A stretch of 64,000 nucleotides of DNA from CAYPFY01 sp964410105 (GTDB lineage Bacteria > Bacteroidota > Ignavibacteria > UBA10030 > SZUA-254): contig CAYPFY010000003.1 in the NCBI GenBank assembly GCA_964410105.1, forward strand, positions 180,173 to 244,172. Reading direction: 5' to 3'. The stretch's first letter is position 1; each line of letters begins with the position of its first letter. Position numbers and translations under genes: made by a program. Positions 8,270 to 17,425 of the stretch are shown piece after piece. The notes below the pieces were generated by a model. That model had not been told where the DNA came from, did not search any database, and was given only the letters and a program-made list of their open reading frames with translations.

Positions 8270-9334
8270 TTGGAACGGGCATTTCAGAGGATTTTGATTG
8301 TTCGGAACGACAGAATCGGAGACGTGATCCTCACACTTCCGATGGCGCAGGCACTGAGAAGGTTTTTCCCCTCGGCGACGATAGCCATGCTCGTCCGGCG
8401 CTATACGGCCGAGATCGTCGAGGATAATCGCTGCGTCGATCAGACAGTCCCGTTCGATGATGATCGCGGCCCCATCCCCCTTTTTCGCCTTTCCCGGATT
8501 CTTCGCTCGCAAAGGTTCGACGTCGTTTTCCACACCCACCCGCAGTTTCGACTGGCTCTCCTTACGCGATTCGCCGGAATCCCGGTGCGCGTCGGCACGG
8601 GATACCGATGGTATTCATTCCTCTTCAACCGGAGGGTCTATGAGCACCGGAAGGATGCACGGTACCACGAACTGGAATACAACCTCCACCTCCTTGAAGC
8701 CATCGGGTGCAGGACCGACCCGTCAGAGCTTGTGCCCGCTATCGCTGTCCGGCCGGAGGCGCGTGATCGCGTGAGGGGCCTGCTGTCGGATTCGGGGATT
8801 TTTCCGGGTGATATTCTCGTCGTTCTCCATCCCGGGAGCGGCGGGTCGGCGAGGGATTGGCCGGCGAGGAATTTCGGCGAGCTCGCGCGGCTCCTCTCGG
8901 GGCTCCCGCGCGTCAAAGTGCTTTTCGTCGGAGGCCCCTCGGATGAGGCCGCGGTCTCCCAGGCGGCGTCCGTTCTGGAGTCAGGTTCTACGGCCTCATG
9001 GGTCGACCGCCTCAGCATCCGGGAATACGCCGCGCTGGCCGAAGCGGCGTCACTTTTTATCTCGAATTCGACCGGCCCCATTCATATCGCAGCCGCCGTT
9101 GGAACCCCCGTGATCGGCTTCTATTCTCAGATTACATCTCTCAGCGCCCGGCGATGGGGACCCTATACAAGTAAAAAGACGATTTTTTCCCCCGAAGGTA
9201 AAGCCGCCGACTGCACGGGCTGCCTCGCGTCGAAGCGGAGCGGATGTGAGTGCATGGAATCGATCACGCCCGAGAGGGTTTATCAGTCCGCGGCCGCCTC
9301 CGTGAAGGATCATGCCACGGCAAAGGCCGTATGA
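8270..9334 (+). CDS. Glycosyltransferase family 9 (heptosyltransferase-like)
   Basis: The 354-residue protein has the GT9 hallmarks: an N-terminal RNDRIGDVILTLPMAQALR segment and a C-terminal donor-binding half starting LHPGSGGSARDWPARNF. A conserved SNSTGPIHIAAAVGTPVIGFY motif follows, which in this family binds the ADP-heptose nucleotide. The enzyme would add a heptose-like sugar to lipopolysaccharide core on the cytoplasmic side of the inner membrane. Translation probably starts at TTG 8270, just behind a good promoter. It overlaps the DUF3108 gene by four bases (ATGA). The exact acceptor sugar is not known. Confidence 0.88.
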   Translation: MERAFQRILIVRNDRIGDVILTLPMAQALRRFFPSATIAMLVRRYTAEIVEDNRCVDQTVPFDDDRGPIPLFRLSRILRSQRFDVVFHTHPQFRLALLTRFAGIPVRVGTGYRWYSFLFNRRVYEHRKDARYHELEYNLHLLEAIGCRTDPSELVPAIAVRPEARDRVRGLLSDSGIFPGDILVVLHPGSGGSARDWPARNFGELARLLSGLPRVKVLFVGGPSDEAAVSQAASVLESGSTASWVDRLSIREYAALAEAASLFISNSTGPIHIAAAVGTPVIGFYSQITSLSARRWGPYTSKKTIFSPEGKAADCTGCLASKRSGCECMESITPERVYQSAAASVKDHATAKAV

Positions 9335-10182
9335 CGCCCTCTTTCAGCGCGTTCTTCCTTATCCTCTTCTCGGCCCAATCGATGCTCACCCTGCAGGCCT
9401 TTCGTGAGGGAATGACCTTTCCTCCCGGCGACGCGGGCGATTCCTCGGGCCACGCGGCGACCGATACGCTCCGGAAGGTACGAAACATCGCCTTCGCCGG
9501 CGGCGAGTATCTCCGGTTTGACATCAATTACGGCATCGTCACCGCGGCCGAGGCCGTGATGAGGACCCGAGATACGACCTACAACAGCCGGCGATGCGTC
9601 ATCGCAGAGTTCACGCTCAGCAGCAAGCCTTTCTTCGATGCATTCTACAAGGTCCGGGATCGATACTACACGCTGATCGATGCGGAGGGTCTCTTTCCCT
9701 GGAGGTTCGAGCAGCATATCCGCGAGGGAGGTTACACCAGGGATTTCGTCGCGCAATTCGATCAGGTGAACCACCTTGTGACGACGCCGTCGGGGCGGCA
9801 CAGGATCCCACCCTACGTCCAGGATATGATGTCGGCATTTTATCTCACCCGGACCATCGACTATTCCCGCTTCGCCGTGGGCGAGAAGGTACACCTCCAG
9901 AATTTTTACAAGGACTCGACCTATGAACTCGACGTCAAGTTCAGGGGGCGGCAGACCGTCGAAGTGGAAGCGGGAAAGTTCAACTGCATCGTCGTCGAGC
10001 CGCTGGCCAAGGAGGGAGGCCTTTTCAAAAGCGACGGGAGGGTTTTCGTCTGGCTGACCGATGACGACCGGAAGCTGCCCGTCATGGTGACGACGAAAAT
10101 AAGGATTGGGAGCGTGGATTCTGAGCTCGTTGAGTATGTCGGCGTCGCCGGACCCATCAATGCAAAGATACCCAGGGACTAA
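9331..10182 (+). CDS. DUF3108 periplasmic protein
   Basis: This 283-residue protein starts with a hydrophobic signal sequence (residues 4-22) and continues as a beta-rich DUF3108 domain (FAGGEYLRFDINYGIVTAAEA near residue 55). Members are predicted periplasmic proteins, often next to lipopolysaccharide genes; the function is not established. The start at 9331 overlaps the stop of the glycosyltransferase gene and was chosen over an upstream start at 9250 that lies inside it. The C-terminal part (LPVMVTTKIRIGSVDSELVEYVG) is the usual final strand pair of the family. It may handle a glycolipid or lipoprotein intermediate, which is inference from context only. Confidence 0.8.
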   Translation: MTPSFSAFFLILFSAQSMLTLQAFREGMTFPPGDAGDSSGHAATDTLRKVRNIAFAGGEYLRFDINYGIVTAAEAVMRTRDTTYNSRRCVIAEFTLSSKPFFDAFYKVRDRYYTLIDAEGLFPWRFEQHIREGGYTRDFVAQFDQVNHLVTTPSGRHRIPPYVQDMMSAFYLTRTIDYSRFAVGEKVHLQNFYKDSTYELDVKFRGRQTVEVEAGKFNCIVVEPLAKEGGLFKSDGRVFVWLTDDDRKLPVMVTTKIRIGSVDSELVEYVGVAGPINAKIPRD

Positions 10183-10186
10183 AGCC

Positions 10187-11140
10187 GTGGCAAAATTCAC
10201 ACAGGCCGATCTCTCAAAGGTCAAGACAATTTCAATGAAATCCCGCAGGAGCAAGGTGCAGGTCAGGGATTTCGCCAAGCCGTTCGATCCGTCGGCCGGA
10301 CGTTTCGGGGAGTTCGTCAAATCTCTCCCGCGGATCCTCGTGGCTCAGGATCTGAGGGATTTCGTCGACGACGTGGCCTCGGCGCGCAGGCGGCGCAAAC
10401 CCGTCCTCGTCATGCTCGGAGCCCACGTCGTGAAGGTGGGCCTCGCCCCCCTCCTCATAGACCTGATGAAACGTAAGGTCATCACCGCCCTCGCCCTCAA
10501 CAGCGCGGCGGCTATCCATGACGTGGAGTCGACCCTTTTCGGCCAGACGTCCGAGGACGTCGAAGCTTACCTCGTCGACGGCCGCTTCGGGATGTCGAGG
10601 CAGACAGGGGAGTTCATCAACGGCGCCCTCGTCAGAGGGATGAAGGCCGGAACGTCCGGATACGGCGAAGTTCTGGGACAATCGCTCTCCCGCGCCCGCG
10701 GGAAGCATGTCAGCCTGCTTGCAACTGCGTACCGCCTCAGCATCCCGGCGACGGTGCATGCCGCAATCGGCACCGATATCATCCACCAGCAGCCGTCGAT
10801 GGATGGGGCCGCGACCGGCGAGATGAGCTTTCGGGATTTCAAGGTCCTGTGCGAGGTCGTCGGCGGACTCACCCGGGGGAGCGTCGTGATGAACCTGGGG
10901 TCCGCGGTAATGCTGCCCGAAGTGTTTCTCAAAGCCTTGACGGTCGCCCGGAACCTGGGGCACGACGCGCGCGGGTTCACCTCGGCGAATTTCGACATGC
11001 TCCAGCATTACAGGCCGCGGGTCAATGTGGTTCAACGCCCGACCAGGAATGGAGGCAAAGGATATCTCTTCACCGGACACCATGAAATCATGATCCCGCT
11101 CCTCGCCGCCATGATCAAGGAGCGGATGGTGAGACGATGA
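10187..11140 (+). CDS. Deoxyhypusine-synthase-like protein
   Basis: The 317-residue product looks like a distant member of the deoxyhypusine synthase superfamily of NAD-dependent enzymes. I compared it by eye with the eukaryotic family: VLVMLGAHVVKVGLAPLLID corresponds to the first Rossmann strand region, IPATVHAAIGTDIIHQ to the IP...ALTDGSLGD segment, and the C-terminal GGKGYLFTGHHEIMIPLL to the region around the catalytic lysine. Bacteria lack eIF5A, so the substrate must be different; homospermidine-type chemistry is one option. GTG at 10187 is five bases after the previous stop with an AGGGA sequence before it. The gene overlaps the CPBP gene by four bases. The assignment is inference; no database search was made. 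Confidence 0.55.
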   Translation: MAKFTQADLSKVKTISMKSRRSKVQVRDFAKPFDPSAGRFGEFVKSLPRILVAQDLRDFVDDVASARRRRKPVLVMLGAHVVKVGLAPLLIDLMKRKVITALALNSAAAIHDVESTLFGQTSEDVEAYLVDGRFGMSRQTGEFINGALVRGMKAGTSGYGEVLGQSLSRARGKHVSLLATAYRLSIPATVHAAIGTDIIHQQPSMDGAATGEMSFRDFKVLCEVVGGLTRGSVVMNLGSAVMLPEVFLKALTVARNLGHDARGFTSANFDMLQHYRPRVNVVQRPTRNGGKGYLFTGHHEIMIPLLAAMIKERMVRR

Positions 11141-12081
11141 GCGATGTGCCGACCGGTGATCCTTCAGCCGCTGAGGCCGTCCGCCCTCCGCTCCTCGAGC
11201 GCTTAGGGATCTCGCCCGTTCTCTTCGCATTCTTATCGCTCTTTCTCATCTTCATCCTGTTTCAAATTGTCGGCGGCGTCATCACCGTTCTTGTTTACGG
11301 CCTGAAACCGACTGAGGCCAATATAGCCGGCTACCGCCTGAGCAACGGTATCGGCCAAATCGTCTTCCTCCTCGTTCCGACACTTATCCTCCTTCGGTTT
11401 GCCTCGCTGAGACCCGGCGAATTTGTCCGCTTCCGGGCCCCCGGGGCGGCTGCCCTGTTCATCCCCCTGGTCGGTATCTTCTCGCTGCAGCAGATGCTGC
11501 AGGTCTATATGGTCTTCCAGGAACGCATTCCCCTCCCCCCCGACCTTGAGCGTCAGCTCGACGAGCTGAAACGCATCATCGAGGAAACGTATAAACTGCT
11601 CGTCACATCCGGTTCGATTCCGGAGCTTCTGTGGGTGATCATCATCATCGCGTTGATCCCGGCCATTTCCGAAGAGCTCCTCTTCCGGGGGCTTGTCCAG
11701 CGCAGCCTCCAGAAGTCGATGACCCCCCTCAGGGCCGCCGTCGCCACGGGGATCATCTTCGGGGCTTATCACCTCAATCCCTCCTCCTTTATTCCCCTGT
11801 CGGTGATCGGAATCTACCTTGGTTTTGTGGCGCTCAGGGCAGACAGCCTCTGGGTGTCGATCGTCGCTCATTTCTACAATAATGTGATCGCCTCCGTGTC
11901 GCTCTTTCTGCATATCAGCGACGATTATGTCGTCACGGGGAACGCGGAAAAAATGTCAAACGGGATGCTCCTCCTTACGTTCTGGCTCTTCGGCGTGGTC
12001 TTTCTCGTGTCGCTGTATTATTTTCTCCACGTGACAAAGGAAGGATCCCGTCCGGAACAGGAGATCCACGAGCCGGCCTAA
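11137..12081 (+). CDS. CPBP family intramembrane glutamic protease
   Basis: The 314-residue membrane protein has the CPBP (Abi/CAAX-like) signature: a double glutamate followed by an arginine (EELLFRG, E179-E180 and R184), then a FGAYH motif near residue 209 and a HFYNN motif in a later helix. Together these form the active site of this intramembrane protease fold. About seven to eight hydrophobic segments are visible. In bacteria the family includes proteins for bacteriocin immunity, peptide maturation and stress responses, so the substrate is open. The ATG at 11137 overlaps the preceding stop. Confidence 0.88.
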   Translation: MSDVPTGDPSAAEAVRPPLLERLGISPVLFAFLSLFLIFILFQIVGGVITVLVYGLKPTEANIAGYRLSNGIGQIVFLLVPTLILLRFASLRPGEFVRFRAPGAAALFIPLVGIFSLQQMLQVYMVFQERIPLPPDLERQLDELKRIIEETYKLLVTSGSIPELLWVIIIIALIPAISEELLFRGLVQRSLQKSMTPLRAAVATGIIFGAYHLNPSSFIPLSVIGIYLGFVALRADSLWVSIVAHFYNNVIASVSLFLHISDDYVVTGNAEKMSNGMLLLTFWLFGVVFLVSLYYFLHVTKEGSRPEQEIHEPA

Positions 12082-12123
12082 GGCGCTCCCCAAGGGCATG
12101 AATCCTCACAAAGGCAGAAGAAA

Positions 12124-13056
12124 TTGACAAACCTGACGCAAAGAGTCATTACGGCCGTCGTCGCAATCCCCCTTATCGTTTTCCTTTGTGTGACCGGAGG
12201 CCCCGCCTTCTTCCTCTTCATCGCTGCGGCGTCCGCGATCGCCCTCAGGGAATTTTATCGGATCGCAGAGGCGAAAGGGGCAAAGCCGCTCGTGGGGCTC
12301 GGCATCGCGGCAGGTTTTTTTGTCAATCTCTCGTTTTTCCACTATCCCCTCCATATGGCGCTCGCCTCCTGGTTCGAGCCCGTAGGCATCCCGTTCCCGT
12401 CCCAAAGCCAGCTCCTCATTGTGACCCTCATCCTCACCGTGGCAACGATGAGCATCGTGGAATTGTTCAGGAATAAGGGATCAGCCGTTCTCAATCTCTC
12501 GACCACGTTTGCCGGAATCATGTACGTCTCTCTGTTTTTCGGGACTTTCATAGGGATAAGGGAGCTTTTCAGGGTCACCGATCCTCAGGTCGCTCATTAT
12601 TTTTTCCACAGGCTCGGCAGCGCCGATGCCGGTTCCGTTTACCGCCTGGGCGGCCTGACGGCGATCTCCGTCCTTGCCCTCATCTGGATCTGTGACAGCG
12701 CCGCGTTTCATGCCGGTCTTAAAATGGGAAAACACAAGCTGTTCCTACGCGTGAGCCCGAACAAGAGCTGGGAAGGCGCCCTGGCAGGGTTTTTCACTGC
12801 GCTCCTGGCCGCCGCCGCGGCGCAGCAGCTTATCCTCGACTATCTTCCCATGGGCGGAGCCCTTCTCATCGGATTCATCGTCGGCACGTTCGGTCAGGTT
12901 GGAGATCTCGTCGAATCGCTCTTCAAAAGGGACGCGGCAATCAAGGACTCCTCGACACTCATTCCCGGACATGGGGGAGCCTTCGACCGGTTCGATAGCT
13001 TGCTTTTGGTGTCCCCCGTTGTGTATCTTTATCTAGATTTTGTGCTTTTCAGCTGA
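12124..13056 (+). CDS. cdsA: Phosphatidate cytidylyltransferase
   Basis: CdsA makes CDP-diacylglycerol from phosphatidate and CTP in the inner membrane, the branch point of phospholipid synthesis. The 310-residue protein has about eight membrane segments and the family signature near its C-terminus: a CDSAAFHAGLKMGKHK segment, SPNKSWEGALAG, then GDLVESLFKRDAAIKDSS and GHGGAFDRFDS, which carry the metal- and CTP-binding acidic residues. Translation appears to begin at the TTG at 12124, with AAAGG about ten bases upstream. It follows the CPBP gene by 42 bases and precedes rimO by six. Confidence 0.93.
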   Translation: MTNLTQRVITAVVAIPLIVFLCVTGGPAFFLFIAAASAIALREFYRIAEAKGAKPLVGLGIAAGFFVNLSFFHYPLHMALASWFEPVGIPFPSQSQLLIVTLILTVATMSIVELFRNKGSAVLNLSTTFAGIMYVSLFFGTFIGIRELFRVTDPQVAHYFFHRLGSADAGSVYRLGGLTAISVLALIWICDSAAFHAGLKMGKHKLFLRVSPNKSWEGALAGFFTALLAAAAAQQLILDYLPMGGALLIGFIVGTFGQVGDLVESLFKRDAAIKDSSTLIPGHGGAFDRFDSLLLVSPVVYLYLDFVLFS

Positions 13057-13062
13057 AACCGG

Positions 13063-14385
13063 ATGCCACTCACCAACAAGAAAATCAATCTCGTCACGCT
13101 CGGCTGCCCGAAAAATGTGGTCGATTCGGAGGTTTTGCTGAAACAACTGGTTGAGAACGGGTGCGAAGTGTCCCAGACGTCGGAAGGATGCGATACGGCC
13201 ATTATTAACACGTGCGGATTCATCGAAGATGCAAAGAAGGAGTCCATCGATACAATACTTCAGGCGGTCTCCCTGAAAAAAGAGGGGAGGCTGAAGAAGG
13301 TCGTGGTCATGGGATGTCTCTCTGAGCGCTACTCCCAGGAGCTTAAAAGGGAGATACCCGAGGTCGATGCCTATATCGGGGCCAACAAGATGGGCCGGGT
13401 CGTGACAGAGCTCGGCGGCGACCTCCGCCGCGAGCTTCTCGGCGAGCGTTGCCTTACCACCCCGCAGCATTTCGCCTATCTGAAGATTTCTGAGGGATGC
13501 GACCGACCCTGTTCGTTTTGTTCCATCCCCCTCATGCGGGGGAAACATGTGAGTAAGCCCATCGGCCGCATTCTCAGCGAGGCGCAGCGCCTTGCCGCCC
13601 TGGGCGTGCGCGAACTTGTCCTCATCGCCCAAGATAGCACCTACTACGGACTCGATGCCTACGGGACGAGGATGCTCGCCCCGCTGCTCGACCAACTCTC
13701 CGGAATCGACGGGATCGAGTGGATCCGGCTCATGTATGCGTTCCCTTCGGGTTTTCCGCTGAATGTCCTTGATAGCATCAACAGGGAAAATTCCAGAATC
13801 TGCCGTTATCTCGACATGCCCGTTCAGCATGTCGCAGACCCCGTTCTCGAATCGATGCGGCGCGGGATCACCTCCCGGCAGCTCCGGTCTCTCGTCGAGA
13901 CCATACGGAGCAAAGTGCCGGGGATCGCCCTGCGGACGACCCTCATCGTGGGATATCCCGGCGAGGGGGAGAAGGAATTTAAAGAGCTTCTTGAGTTTGT
14001 AAAAACGACGGAGTTCGACAGGCTCGGCGTCTTTATTTATTCACAGGAGGAAGGGACGACAGCCTTTCCGCTCGGCGATCCCGTTCCCGGTCCGGTGAAG
14101 GAGGAGCGCCGCAACCTCATCATGGAGGCGCAGCGAAAGATTTCTCTCAGGAAAAACCGGGCGCTCCTGGGGACGCGAATGAAGGTCCTCATCGACCGCA
14201 CCTTCGAAGGCGCCGCGACCGGAAGGACGGAATTCGACGCTCCGGAGGTCGATAACGAGGTCACCATCCACGGCGCCGCAGGTCTGCTGCCGGGGCAGTT
14301 TTGCACTGTCAAGGTCTTTGATGCCGAAGAATATGATCTGTTTGCCGAACCGTCGGAGATAGGCGGAAAGAATTCCCACCTTTAG
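13063..14385 (+). CDS. rimO: Ribosomal protein S12 methylthiotransferase RimO
   Basis: RimO is a radical SAM enzyme that adds a methylthio group to an aspartate of ribosomal protein S12. The 440-residue protein has the N-terminal UPF0004 domain (INLVTLGCPKNVVDSE, with cysteines for the auxiliary iron-sulphur cluster), the radical SAM CxxxCxxC motif (C146, C150, C153, in EGCDRPCSFCSIP) and a C-terminal TRAM domain (around residues 370-430). The KNVVDSE sequence favours RimO over the tRNA-modifying relatives MiaB and MtaB. The gene lies in the envelope run after cdsA, a position without an obvious functional link. Confidence 0.93.
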   Translation: MPLTNKKINLVTLGCPKNVVDSEVLLKQLVENGCEVSQTSEGCDTAIINTCGFIEDAKKESIDTILQAVSLKKEGRLKKVVVMGCLSERYSQELKREIPEVDAYIGANKMGRVVTELGGDLRRELLGERCLTTPQHFAYLKISEGCDRPCSFCSIPLMRGKHVSKPIGRILSEAQRLAALGVRELVLIAQDSTYYGLDAYGTRMLAPLLDQLSGIDGIEWIRLMYAFPSGFPLNVLDSINRENSRICRYLDMPVQHVADPVLESMRRGITSRQLRSLVETIRSKVPGIALRTTLIVGYPGEGEKEFKELLEFVKTTEFDRLGVFIYSQEEGTTAFPLGDPVPGPVKEERRNLIMEAQRKISLRKNRALLGTRMKVLIDRTFEGAATGRTEFDAPEVDNEVTIHGAAGLLPGQFCTVKVFDAEEYDLFAEPSEIGGKNSHL

Positions 14386-14397
14386 AAGCGTCACGCC

Positions 14398-15678
14398 ATG
14401 AGAAGTTTTCTCCTGATCCTGATGGTGATTATCGCACCCGGAGAGATTCTCGCGCAGCCGGATGTTCCGCCCGCCGTCTTTCCTGATCTTCCCCAGTTTT
14501 ATGTCGACGCCGTCAGCTTCTGGTCCGACTCCGGGCGAACCCGCCTCGATATCTATGTCGAAGTGCCGTATGAGGCTCTCCGCTTCATCAAGGATGGCGA
14601 CGTCTTCCGATCCAATTATGAAGTGAGCGTGGATATCTATGACTCCACCGATAAAATGATCGACGACAAATGGTGGACCGAGAAAATCGAGACACGGAAT
14701 TATGAGGAGTCGATCTCCCCAACCCTCGGAAATCTCAGCCAGCGCTCTTTCGGACTCGTCCCGGGGAATTACGCGGTTTCGGTACAGATCAAGGATCGGG
14801 AAACGGACAAAACTTCACGCATCAAGAGGAGAGTCTCCGTGAGAGACATGGTGTCGGGAGAATTCGTTCTGAGCGACATCATGCTCGTCAATAAGGTCGA
14901 TACCGTGGGGACGAAGAAGATGGTGTATCCGAATATCTCCGGCAATGTCGGGGAGCTGAAGGAGGGATTCACGATATTCTTCGAGGCCTACAACAGGATC
15001 GGGGCCGACACTGCCCTGGTAACGTCCGCGGTCCGGAATGTGAGGGGGGATGTCGTCGCCTCGGACACTTTCGCCTGCCCCCTGGCGAAGGGGAGGACTT
15101 CGTGTTTCCACCGCGAACTGACCTCGAAACTGATCGCAGGGGATTATATCCTCGACCTCAGCGCGGCCCCATCGGGCAAAACCCCGTCCCCGGTGAGCGC
15201 ATCCTCGACAAGGCTCTTCGTGATCCGCTGGAGGGGACTGCCAGTGACCATCACGGATCTTGACCTCGCCATCGACCAGCTTCAGTATATCACCGACAAG
15301 GATAAGATCGATGAGATGAAGGCCGCCTCCCCGGAGAAGAAGCGTGATATGTTCGCGGGCTTTTGGAAAAAGAGAGATCCGACCCCGAGCAGCGAACGGA
15401 ACGAGCTCATGGAAGAGTATTATGCCCGCGTGGCATACGCCGACAAGCATTTCAGCCATTATGTCGACGGATGGAAGACGGATATGGGCATGGTCTATAT
15501 CATATTCGGCGCTCCGAGCAATATCGAACGTCACCCGTTCGATATCGACTCGAAGCCCTATGAAGTCTGGACATATTATGAGCTTAACAGACAGTTTGTC
15601 TTTATCGATGCCACAGGGTTCGGCGATTTCCGGCTCCAGAGCCCCATCTGGGATCTGACCCGGACACGCCCTCACTGA
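14398..15678 (+). CDS. GWxTD domain-containing protein
   Basis: The 426-residue protein has a signal peptide (residues 1-20, cleaved near LAQPD) and a C-terminal GWxTD domain beginning at G358 (GWKTDMGMVYIIFGAPSNIE) and ending with a conserved YELNRQFVFIDATGFGDF stretch. The middle part is beta-rich. The family is widespread in Chlorobi, Ignavibacteria, Gemmatimonadota and Acidobacteriota; its function is not established, though genes often lie near outer-membrane or secretion genes. Here the stop overlaps the start of an Omp85-type gene (TGATG), which suggests joint work at the outer membrane. Confidence 0.87.
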   Translation: MRSFLLILMVIIAPGEILAQPDVPPAVFPDLPQFYVDAVSFWSDSGRTRLDIYVEVPYEALRFIKDGDVFRSNYEVSVDIYDSTDKMIDDKWWTEKIETRNYEESISPTLGNLSQRSFGLVPGNYAVSVQIKDRETDKTSRIKRRVSVRDMVSGEFVLSDIMLVNKVDTVGTKKMVYPNISGNVGELKEGFTIFFEAYNRIGADTALVTSAVRNVRGDVVASDTFACPLAKGRTSCFHRELTSKLIAGDYILDLSAAPSGKTPSPVSASSTRLFVIRWRGLPVTITDLDLAIDQLQYITDKDKIDEMKAASPEKKRDMFAGFWKKRDPTPSSERNELMEEYYARVAYADKHFSHYVDGWKTDMGMVYIIFGAPSNIERHPFDIDSKPYEVWTYYELNRQFVFIDATGFGDFRLQSPIWDLTRTRPH

Positions 15679-17423
15679 TGAGGTTCCTGACCTTATTTTT
15701 CCCCGCCGTCCTCACGGCGGGAAGCCTCGCCGCCTCCGGGGGCGAGAGAACAGTCCGCTCCATCCGCTTCGAAGGGGTCGAGGCGCTTCGCGAAAGTGAG
15801 CTCTCCGACCTGATGACTCTCCGGCCCGGGGGGCAATTCTCCGCGCCTCAGCTATCGCGCGATCTTCAGTCGATCTCGGCGAAATATTCGCACGATGGAT
15901 ATCCCTTCGCGGACGTGCGCGCCTCCGTCGCTCCTTCGGCGGCCGACTCCTCCGGCACGGTTGTCATTACCGTCGATGAAGGGCCGTACGCTCCGGTCGG
16001 CTGGATGAGGTTTTCGGGAAATTCGCTGTTCGACGAGGGGGAGATTCTCCGAAGCTTCGAGACCCACGCGGGCGCCCCGCTGAAGGAGGATGTGCTTGAA
16101 AAAGATCTCTCCGATCTGCTCCAGAGATACGAGAAGAGCGGATACCCTCTTGCCCGCGCCACCCTGCGGAAGATTACACCGGTGAAAGACTCTTCCGGAA
16201 CACGCCTCGGAGTCGAGATCGGCATCGTTGAAGGGCCCCTCTCGACCATCGACGAAATCCGGGTCACGGGGAATCGTGAAACCAAGGAGCAGGTGATTCT
16301 GCGCGAGACCAGGATATCGCCACATGAAACGTACAATCCGGATAAAATCGCCAGGATATCTCCGCGGCTGAACCGGCTGAACATTTTCTCCCGGGTCGAT
16401 GAGCCGGAGTTTTATCTCGGAAACAAGGGGGAAGGGGGCCTGCTGATAAGGGTCATGGACGGCAACAGTAATTCCTTCGACGGCATCCTGGGATACTCTC
16501 CCTCCGGATCCGGCGAGGAGGAGGTCACGGGATTTGTCACCGTGACGATGAGGAATCTCTTCGGGACGGCACGGAAGCTGAACGTTCGATGGCAACGCGA
16601 TCAGCGGAATACCCAGGAGACCGGCGTCCAGTATGTCGAACCCTGGCTCTTCGGCTTTCCCCTCAACCTCGCCGGAGGGTTCTCGCAGAGGCAGCAGGAT
16701 ACCCTTTACGTGCAGAGGACAGTCGAGGCCAAAGCCGATCTGCTCCTTTCGGAAACGGTCTCGCTCGGGCTCTCCTTCAGCGTCGAGGACGTTATCCCCA
16801 CAGCAGGCAGCACGCCGCCGGCGGTATCAAAGAGCCGATCCACTTCGGCCGGCATCGACGTTCACTACGATACCCGGGACGATATCATCAGTCCCACGAC
16901 GGGCGTGAACTACAGAACCGGGTACCAGCTGGGAAGCAAACGGATCAGCGAACCCTCGCCTTACCTACAGGCGCCCCAGCAGGTTTCAACGGTCAGGAGA
17001 ATCAGCATCGACGCAGATCTTTTCGTCAAAACCCTCGAACGGCAGGTGCTTGCGCTCGGCCTCCATGGCAGGGAACGGAGCGGGGGAGACCTCGAACTCG
17101 GAGACCTTTACCGCCTCGGGGGGACGAATTCTCTCCGTGGGTACCGCGAGAACCAGTTTCTCGGATCGCGGATCGCGTGGACGAACACCGAATACAGGTT
17201 CATCCTCGCCCGCCGGTCCTATTTTTACGGCTTCTTCGACTCCGGCTATTCCTTCCTGCCGGGGATCGACCCAGCCCCCTCATCGCAATTCTTGAAATAT
17301 GGCTACGGAGTGGGGATCCGGCTCGAGACCTCGCTGGGAAACATCGGGGTCAACCTCGGCTTCGGGGAGGGAGACTCCTTCACGGAAGGAAAAATACACA
17401 TCGGGCTTTTCAACGAATTCTGA
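15678..17423 (+). CDS. Omp85-superfamily outer-membrane protein (BamA/TamA-like)
   Basis: The 581-residue protein has a signal peptide, then three POTRA-like domains (about residues 25-100, 105-180 and 190-265; for example VRSIRFEGVEALRESELSDL and STIDEIRVTGNRETKEQVIL), and a C-terminal 16-strand barrel. The barrel carries the Omp85 loop-six motif (SLRGYRENQF, R487-G488-Y489) and ends in phenylalanine, as barrel proteins recognised by the Bam machinery do. It is shorter than BamA, which has five POTRA domains, and closer to TamA or FhaC-like translocases. Coupled to the GWxTD gene and two bases before rnhB, it may insert or export outer-membrane proteins or lipids. Confidence 0.87.
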   Translation: MRFLTLFFPAVLTAGSLAASGGERTVRSIRFEGVEALRESELSDLMTLRPGGQFSAPQLSRDLQSISAKYSHDGYPFADVRASVAPSAADSSGTVVITVDEGPYAPVGWMRFSGNSLFDEGEILRSFETHAGAPLKEDVLEKDLSDLLQRYEKSGYPLARATLRKITPVKDSSGTRLGVEIGIVEGPLSTIDEIRVTGNRETKEQVILRETRISPHETYNPDKIARISPRLNRLNIFSRVDEPEFYLGNKGEGGLLIRVMDGNSNSFDGILGYSPSGSGEEEVTGFVTVTMRNLFGTARKLNVRWQRDQRNTQETGVQYVEPWLFGFPLNLAGGFSQRQQDTLYVQRTVEAKADLLLSETVSLGLSFSVEDVIPTAGSTPPAVSKSRSTSAGIDVHYDTRDDIISPTTGVNYRTGYQLGSKRISEPSPYLQAPQQVSTVRRISIDADLFVKTLERQVLALGLHGRERSGGDLELGDLYRLGGTNSLRGYRENQFLGSRIAWTNTEYRFILARRSYFYGFFDSGYSFLPGIDPAPSSQFLKYGYGVGIRLETSLGNIGVNLGFGEGDSFTEGKIHIGLFNEF

Positions 17424-17425
17424 CA

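Noticed and set aside
16589..17425. Long open frame upstream of rnhB in the same phase
   Set aside because: It lies in another frame of the Omp85-type gene and its translation is arginine- and proline-rich without domain similarity; rnhB starts properly at 17426.
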